Made by a program: the position numbers and the translations under genes. From assembly GCA_965247175.1 (NCBI GenBank), contig OZ252006.1, forward strand, positions 4,402,001-4,466,000: a stretch of DNA of 64,000 nt, given 5' to 3'. The DNA is from JANQMX01 sp965247175. GTDB taxonomy: Bacteria > Pseudomonadota > Alphaproteobacteria > Kiloniellales > DSM-21159. Under the pieces are notes generated by a model that had not been told where the DNA came from, did not search any database, and was given only the letters and a program-made list of their open reading frames with translations. This document shows, in pieces, positions 60,550-64,000 of this stretch; the stretch's first letter is position 1, and the number at the start of each line of letters is the position of its first letter.

Positions 60550-61032
60550 ATGACGGCGCAAACGCCGCTTTACTTCGATGATTTCAAGGTCGGCCAGCGC
60601 TTCACGAGCCGCGGCGCGACCCTGTCGGAAGCACAGATCCTCGATTTCGCTTGGCAGTACGATCCGCAGCCCTTCCATCTGGACAAAGAGGCCGCCGCCC
60701 ATTGGGGCTACGACGGCCTGATCGCAAGCGGTTTTCAGACCCTCTTGGTTGGCTTCCGACTGTTCTATCAAGAGAATGTTTGGAATGCGGCTTCGCTGGG
60801 TTCACCCGGCATGGACGAGCTGCGCTGGCTGTTGCCGGTACGCCCCGGCGATACCATCCATACCGAGGCAGAGGTGCTCGACGTGCGGGCCTCGCGCTCT
60901 AAGCCCGACCGGGGCATCATCAAGATGCGCTACGAGATCTTTAACCAGCGAGGCGAGGCGGTCATGACCTTCGTCGGCACCAAGATCTTCCGCCGCAACC
61001 GCCTCGACCCGGAGGCGTCGGCGGGAAGCTGA
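60550..61032 (+). CDS. MaoC family dehydratase
   Basis: A 160-residue single-hotdog protein. YFDDFKVGQRF near the start and QILDFAWQYDPQPFHLD with the catalytic Asp/His pair (FHLD) are typical of MaoC/R-specific enoyl-CoA hydratases. It hydrates an enoyl-CoA or acts on a related thioester. The ATG 60550 follows GGAGAGTCAGGG; the longer frame to 60514 has no family match. It is alone in the gap between DUF1127 and serC. Confidence 0.86.
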   Translation: MTAQTPLYFDDFKVGQRFTSRGATLSEAQILDFAWQYDPQPFHLDKEAAAHWGYDGLIASGFQTLLVGFRLFYQENVWNAASLGSPGMDELRWLLPVRPGDTIHTEAEVLDVRASRSKPDRGIIKMRYEIFNQRGEAVMTFVGTKIFRRNRLDPEASAGS

Positions 61033-61099
61033 GTCGTTAAGTCAGGTAAATCAAATCGTTACCTCGGTCTTCGTCGTCGAATTGACGCAGTGCAGCATA

Positions 61100-61164
61100 A
61101 ACTCTAGGCTCGCGCTCTCACCTGCCCTATGCTTCGTGCTTCCATTCCGCAGAAGCTCAAGACA
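61100..61164 (+). promoter_or_regulatory. serC leader RNA motif (candidate)
   Basis: The 65 bases before serC match what I recall of the alphaproteobacterial serC RNA motif. They carry GCGCTCTCAC, then a hairpin GCTTC (61138-61142) with GAAGC (61152-61156) and CATTCCGCA as loop, just before the start. A second GCTTC at 61131 can pair with the same GAAGC, so two structures compete. The ligand of this motif is not established. TTGACG at about 61083 may be the -35 box. Confidence 0.5.
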
Positions 61165-62349
61165 ATGACAGAACCTACCGATCACGCGGCGCATCCGGCG
61201 CTGCGTCCAGCCAATCCCGCATTCTCGTCCGGTCCTTGCGCCAAGCGCCCGGGCTGGTCGCTCGCCAATTTGGAAGGGGCGTGGCTCGGCCGGTCCCACC
61301 GCGCATCCGGCGGGAAGGCCAAGCTGAAGCAGGTAATCGAAGAGTCGAAGCACCTGTTGGGCCTGCCGGATGGCTGGCACCTCGGGATCGTCCCGGCCTC
61401 CGACACCGGCGCCATCGAGATGGCGCTCTGGTCGCTGCTCGGTGCCCGGCCGGTCGATCTCTTGGCTTGGGAGTCCTTCGGTAAGGCCTGGGTCACCGAC
61501 GTGGTCAAGCAGCTCAAGCTTGCCGATGCGCGGGTGCTGGAGGCGCCTTATGGCAGCCTGCCGGATCTTTCCCAGGTCTCGCCGCAGCACGATGTGGTCT
61601 TCACCTGGAACGGCACCACTTCCGGCGTGCGGGTCCCCAACGGCGACTGGATTTCGGCCCATCGCGAGGGCTTAGCGATCTGCGATGCCACCTCGGCCGC
61701 CTTCGCCATGAACCTTCCCTACGACAAGCTCGATGTGGTGACCTGGTCCTGGCAGAAAGTGCTGGGTGGAGAGGCGGCGCACGGCATGCTGGCGCTCAGC
61801 CCAAGAGCCGTCGAGCGGCTGGAGAGCTACGCGCCGCCCTGGCCGCTCCCTAAGATCTTCCGACTGACCAAAAGCGGCGAGCTCAACGAGGAGATCTTCG
61901 CCGGCGCGACGATCAACACGCCCTCCATGCTGGCGGTCGAGGATGCGCTCGACTCGCTGCACTGGGCGAAGGAGATCGGCGGTCTGCCGGCGCTGATCGG
62001 CCGCAGCGAGGCCAATCTCAAGGCTGTCGCCGAGTGGGTGGGCGAGACGCCGTGGGTCGAGTTTCTGGCCGAGGAGCCGGATACCCGATCCTGCACGTCG
62101 ATTTGTCTTAGCATCGTCGACCCCTGGTTCCAGGGGCTAGAGGCGGCCAAGCAAAAGGCGATCACCAAGTCGGTCTCCGAACTCCTGGAGGTCGAAGGCG
62201 TCGCCTATGACATCAATGGCTACAGAGACGCGCCGCCGGGACTGCGTATCTGGGGCGGAGCCACGGTCGAGCTGGACGATATGCACCGACTGTTGCCTTG
62301 GCTCGACTGGGCTTTCGCCCAGGTGCGGGCGCAGCGAACAGCGGCATAG
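61165..62349 (+). CDS. serC: phosphoserine transaminase, alphaproteobacterial type
   Basis: A 394-residue class V aminotransferase of the TIGR01365 group rather than the E. coli form. GGKAKLKQVIEESK near 49-62, VPASDTGAIEMALWSLLG (cut) and the PLP Lys in WSWQKVLGGEAAHGM mark it. It makes phosphoserine from phosphohydroxypyruvate. ATG 61165 is taken; ATG 61129 would put the leader hairpin in the coding part. serA follows 15 bases on. Confidence 0.92.
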   Translation: MTEPTDHAAHPALRPANPAFSSGPCAKRPGWSLANLEGAWLGRSHRASGGKAKLKQVIEESKHLLGLPDGWHLGIVPASDTGAIEMALWSLLGARPVDLLAWESFGKAWVTDVVKQLKLADARVLEAPYGSLPDLSQVSPQHDVVFTWNGTTSGVRVPNGDWISAHREGLAICDATSAAFAMNLPYDKLDVVTWSWQKVLGGEAAHGMLALSPRAVERLESYAPPWPLPKIFRLTKSGELNEEIFAGATINTPSMLAVEDALDSLHWAKEIGGLPALIGRSEANLKAVAEWVGETPWVEFLAEEPDTRSCTSICLSIVDPWFQGLEAAKQKAITKSVSELLEVEGVAYDINGYRDAPPGLRIWGGATVELDDMHRLLPWLDWAFAQVRAQRTAA

Positions 62350-62363
62350 GGCAAGGAAGCACG

Positions 62364-63941
62364 ATGGCTAGAGTACTGATTGCCGACAAGTTGAGCCCCA
62401 AGGCCGCGGAGATCTTCGAGGAGCGCGGGGTCGAGGTCGACACCAAGGTTGGCCTGTCACCGGAAGAGCTGATCGCCATCATCGGCGACTACGATGGCCT
62501 CGCCGTGCGCTCTGCCACCAAGGCGACCGCTGACGTATTGGAAGCGGGCAAGAAGCTGCGTGTGATCGGTCGGGCGGGCATCGGAGTCGATAACATCGAC
62601 GTGGCAGCGGCGACCCAGCGCGGCATCGTCGTGATGAACACGCCCTACGGCAATGCCATCACGACGGCCGAGCACGCCATTGCGCTCATCTTCGCCTCGG
62701 CTCGCATGATTCCGGCGGCTGACCGCTCGACCCAAGAGGGCAAGTGGGAGAAGTCCAAGTTCATGGGCGCCGAGCTGACCGGCAAGGTTCTCGGTGTGGT
62801 CGGCTGCGGCAACATCGGTTCCATCGTGGCTGAGCGTGGGCTCGGCATGAAAATGCGCGTCATCGCCTACGATCCCTTTCTCTCGCAAGACCGGGCCGAT
62901 GACCTCGGGGTCGAGAAGATGGAACTCGACGATCTTTTGCGACGCGCCGACGTGGTCACCCTGCACGTGCCCCTGACCGATCAGACGCGCGGCATCATCG
63001 ACAAGGCGGCCATTGCCAAGATGAAGCCGGGTGCACGCCTGATCAATTGCGCCCGCGGCGGCCTGGTGGTCGAGGCCGATCTCAAGGAGGCGCTGGAGTC
63101 CGGGCAGCTCGCTGGCGCCGCGCTCGACGTTTTCGAGGTCGAACCGGCCCGCGACAATCCACTCTTCGGCGCCCCAAACTTGATTTGCACGCCGCACCTC
63201 GGCGCCTCGACCAGCGAAGCGCAGGAGAAGGTGGCGCTGCAGGTTGCCGAGCAGATGGCCGACTACCTGACCAACGGAGCCGTGTCCAACGCCCTCAATA
63301 TGCCGTCACTCACGGCTGAGGACGCCAAGCGTCTCGGCCCCTACATGCAGCTGGCCGAGCAGCTCGGGTCCTTCGCAGGCCAACTGACCCAGACCGGCCT
63401 CAAGAAAATGAAGATCGAATACGAAGGTCATGCCGCAGAGCTGAACTGCCGGCCGATGACCCAGGCAGCGCTGGCCGCTTTGCTGCGGCCCATGCTCGAT
63501 GCCGTGAACATGGTCAACGCACCGGTCATCGCTCGGGAACGTGACATCGACGTCGAGGAAGTGAAGCACGAGCGCGATAGCGACTATCAGACGCTCATCC
63601 GCGTGACGGTCGAGACCGAGCGCCAGTCGCGGGATCTTGCCGGTACCCTGTTCGGCGGAGACAAGCCGCGATTGGTGGAGATCAAGGGCATCCGCATGGA
63701 GGCGCAGCTCGCCAGCCACATGCTCTACATCACCAACTGGGATCGGCCTGGCGTGATCGGCGGCTTGGGCAACATCTGTGCCCGGCACGACATCAACATT
63801 GCCAGCTTTCACCTGGGCCGGGCCGAGCTTGGCGGCAACGCCATCGCGCTGCTGGAGATCGATCAGCCGATGGGGGCTGATGCATTGGCCGAAGTCCAAG
63901 CCATGGAGCAGGTCATCCAGGCCAACCAGCTTCAGTTCTAG
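62364..63941 (+). CDS. serA: D-3-phosphoglycerate dehydrogenase
   Basis: A 525-residue long-type enzyme. NAD loop GCGNIG (147-152), catalytic Arg in NCARGGLV, Glu in DVFEVEPA, His in TPHLGAST, then an intervening domain and a C-terminal ACT domain (about 450-525) which binds serine for feedback. With serC it starts serine synthesis from 3-phosphoglycerate. ATG 62364 follows AAGGAAGCACG. Confidence 0.95.
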   Translation: MARVLIADKLSPKAAEIFEERGVEVDTKVGLSPEELIAIIGDYDGLAVRSATKATADVLEAGKKLRVIGRAGIGVDNIDVAAATQRGIVVMNTPYGNAITTAEHAIALIFASARMIPAADRSTQEGKWEKSKFMGAELTGKVLGVVGCGNIGSIVAERGLGMKMRVIAYDPFLSQDRADDLGVEKMELDDLLRRADVVTLHVPLTDQTRGIIDKAAIAKMKPGARLINCARGGLVVEADLKEALESGQLAGAALDVFEVEPARDNPLFGAPNLICTPHLGASTSEAQEKVALQVAEQMADYLTNGAVSNALNMPSLTAEDAKRLGPYMQLAEQLGSFAGQLTQTGLKKMKIEYEGHAAELNCRPMTQAALAALLRPMLDAVNMVNAPVIARERDIDVEEVKHERDSDYQTLIRVTVETERQSRDLAGTLFGGDKPRLVEIKGIRMEAQLASHMLYITNWDRPGVIGGLGNICARHDINIASFHLGRAELGGNAIALLEIDQPMGADALAEVQAMEQVIQANQLQF

Positions 63942-64000
63942 CGTCAGCCGCCTCCCGCCACGTCGTCAGTGCGGCGGCGCTGGGCCAGCTGCAGGATCCG
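63942..64000. other. right edge, nothing recognised
   Basis: The last 59 bases after serA hold no ORF start or strong hairpin that I can support. They may be the 3' end of a gene that enters from the right. Confidence 0.3.

Overview
The window is a high-GC chromosomal segment (roughly 60-65% G+C by eye) with tightly packed genes. It suggests an alphaproteobacterium, most probably of the Rhodospirillales group in the broad sense. The pointers are the alphaproteobacterial cell-cycle proteins RcdA (DUF1465) and TrcR (DUF1013), the DUF4164-zapA-6S RNA-ygfA block, an alphaproteobacterial serC/serA pair with a serC-type RNA leader, a ROSE-type RNA thermometer before an hsp20 gene, and the run ruvC-ruvA-ruvB-ybgC-tolQ-tolR-tolA-tolB-pal-cpoB-tilS-ftsH-folP-glmM. 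I see no transposase, integrase, phage structural gene, CRISPR array or tRNA. Genus-level placement is not possible by reading alone.

Layout. 1-7.5 kb: single genes (YHS protein, AraC regulator, DUF488, membrane-anchored retropepsin-like protease, DUF3179, SDR oxidoreductase, TrcR, quinone oxidoreductase, two small conserved proteins). 7.7-13.1 kb: a sulfide/persulfide oxidation unit: a Crp/Fnr-type regulator with only two cysteines, a DUF2892 membrane protein, a persulfide-dioxygenase-like MBL hydrolase, a DUF442-sulfide:quinone reductase fusion and a SulP transporter. It ends in a long perfect hairpin repeat. 13.2-14.6 kb: a small membrane protein, DUF429, a candidate small RNA with its own promoter and terminator, and a metY leader that looks like an attenuator. 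14.6-18.7 kb: metY, an alpha/beta hydrolase, a thioesterase, an AraC regulator and a dehalogenase. 18.8-22.4 kb: hsp20 with its thermometer, rcdA, rpmE and an ABC exporter followed by a second copy of the hairpin repeat. 22.4-28.9 kb (minus strand): efp, suhB and a three-gene envelope motor-like unit (a proline-rich OmpA protein, a MotA/TolQ-like channel, and a MotB-like protein with a very long coiled coil).

29.2-30.4 kb: an orphan parA plus a small XRE regulator, divergent from a 41-codon ORF. The two face-to-face promoters share one -10 region that is packed with palindromes. 30.4-39.0 kb (minus strand): GNAT, GST, an orphan TRAP binding protein, argC, then the central-carbon block tkt-gap-(unknown gene)-fba-thiE-like. 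39.3-41.6 kb: DUF4164, zapA, 6S RNA, ygfA, ymdB-like. 42.1-58.6 kb: yebC, ruvCAB, the Tol-Pal operon, tilS, ftsH, folP, glmM, and a tandem of a degenerate ThiD-like protein with thiD. 58.7-63.9 kb: a MocR regulator divergent from a DUF1127 gene, a MaoC protein, then serC-serA.

Most of the window is housekeeping: DNA repair, envelope division machinery, cofactor and amino acid synthesis. The parts most worth a second look are the regulatory RNA and DNA elements (small RNA, metY leader, inverted-loop hairpin repeats, the parA-XRE divergent switch), the long coiled-coil motor-like trio, and the Crp-regulated sulfur unit.
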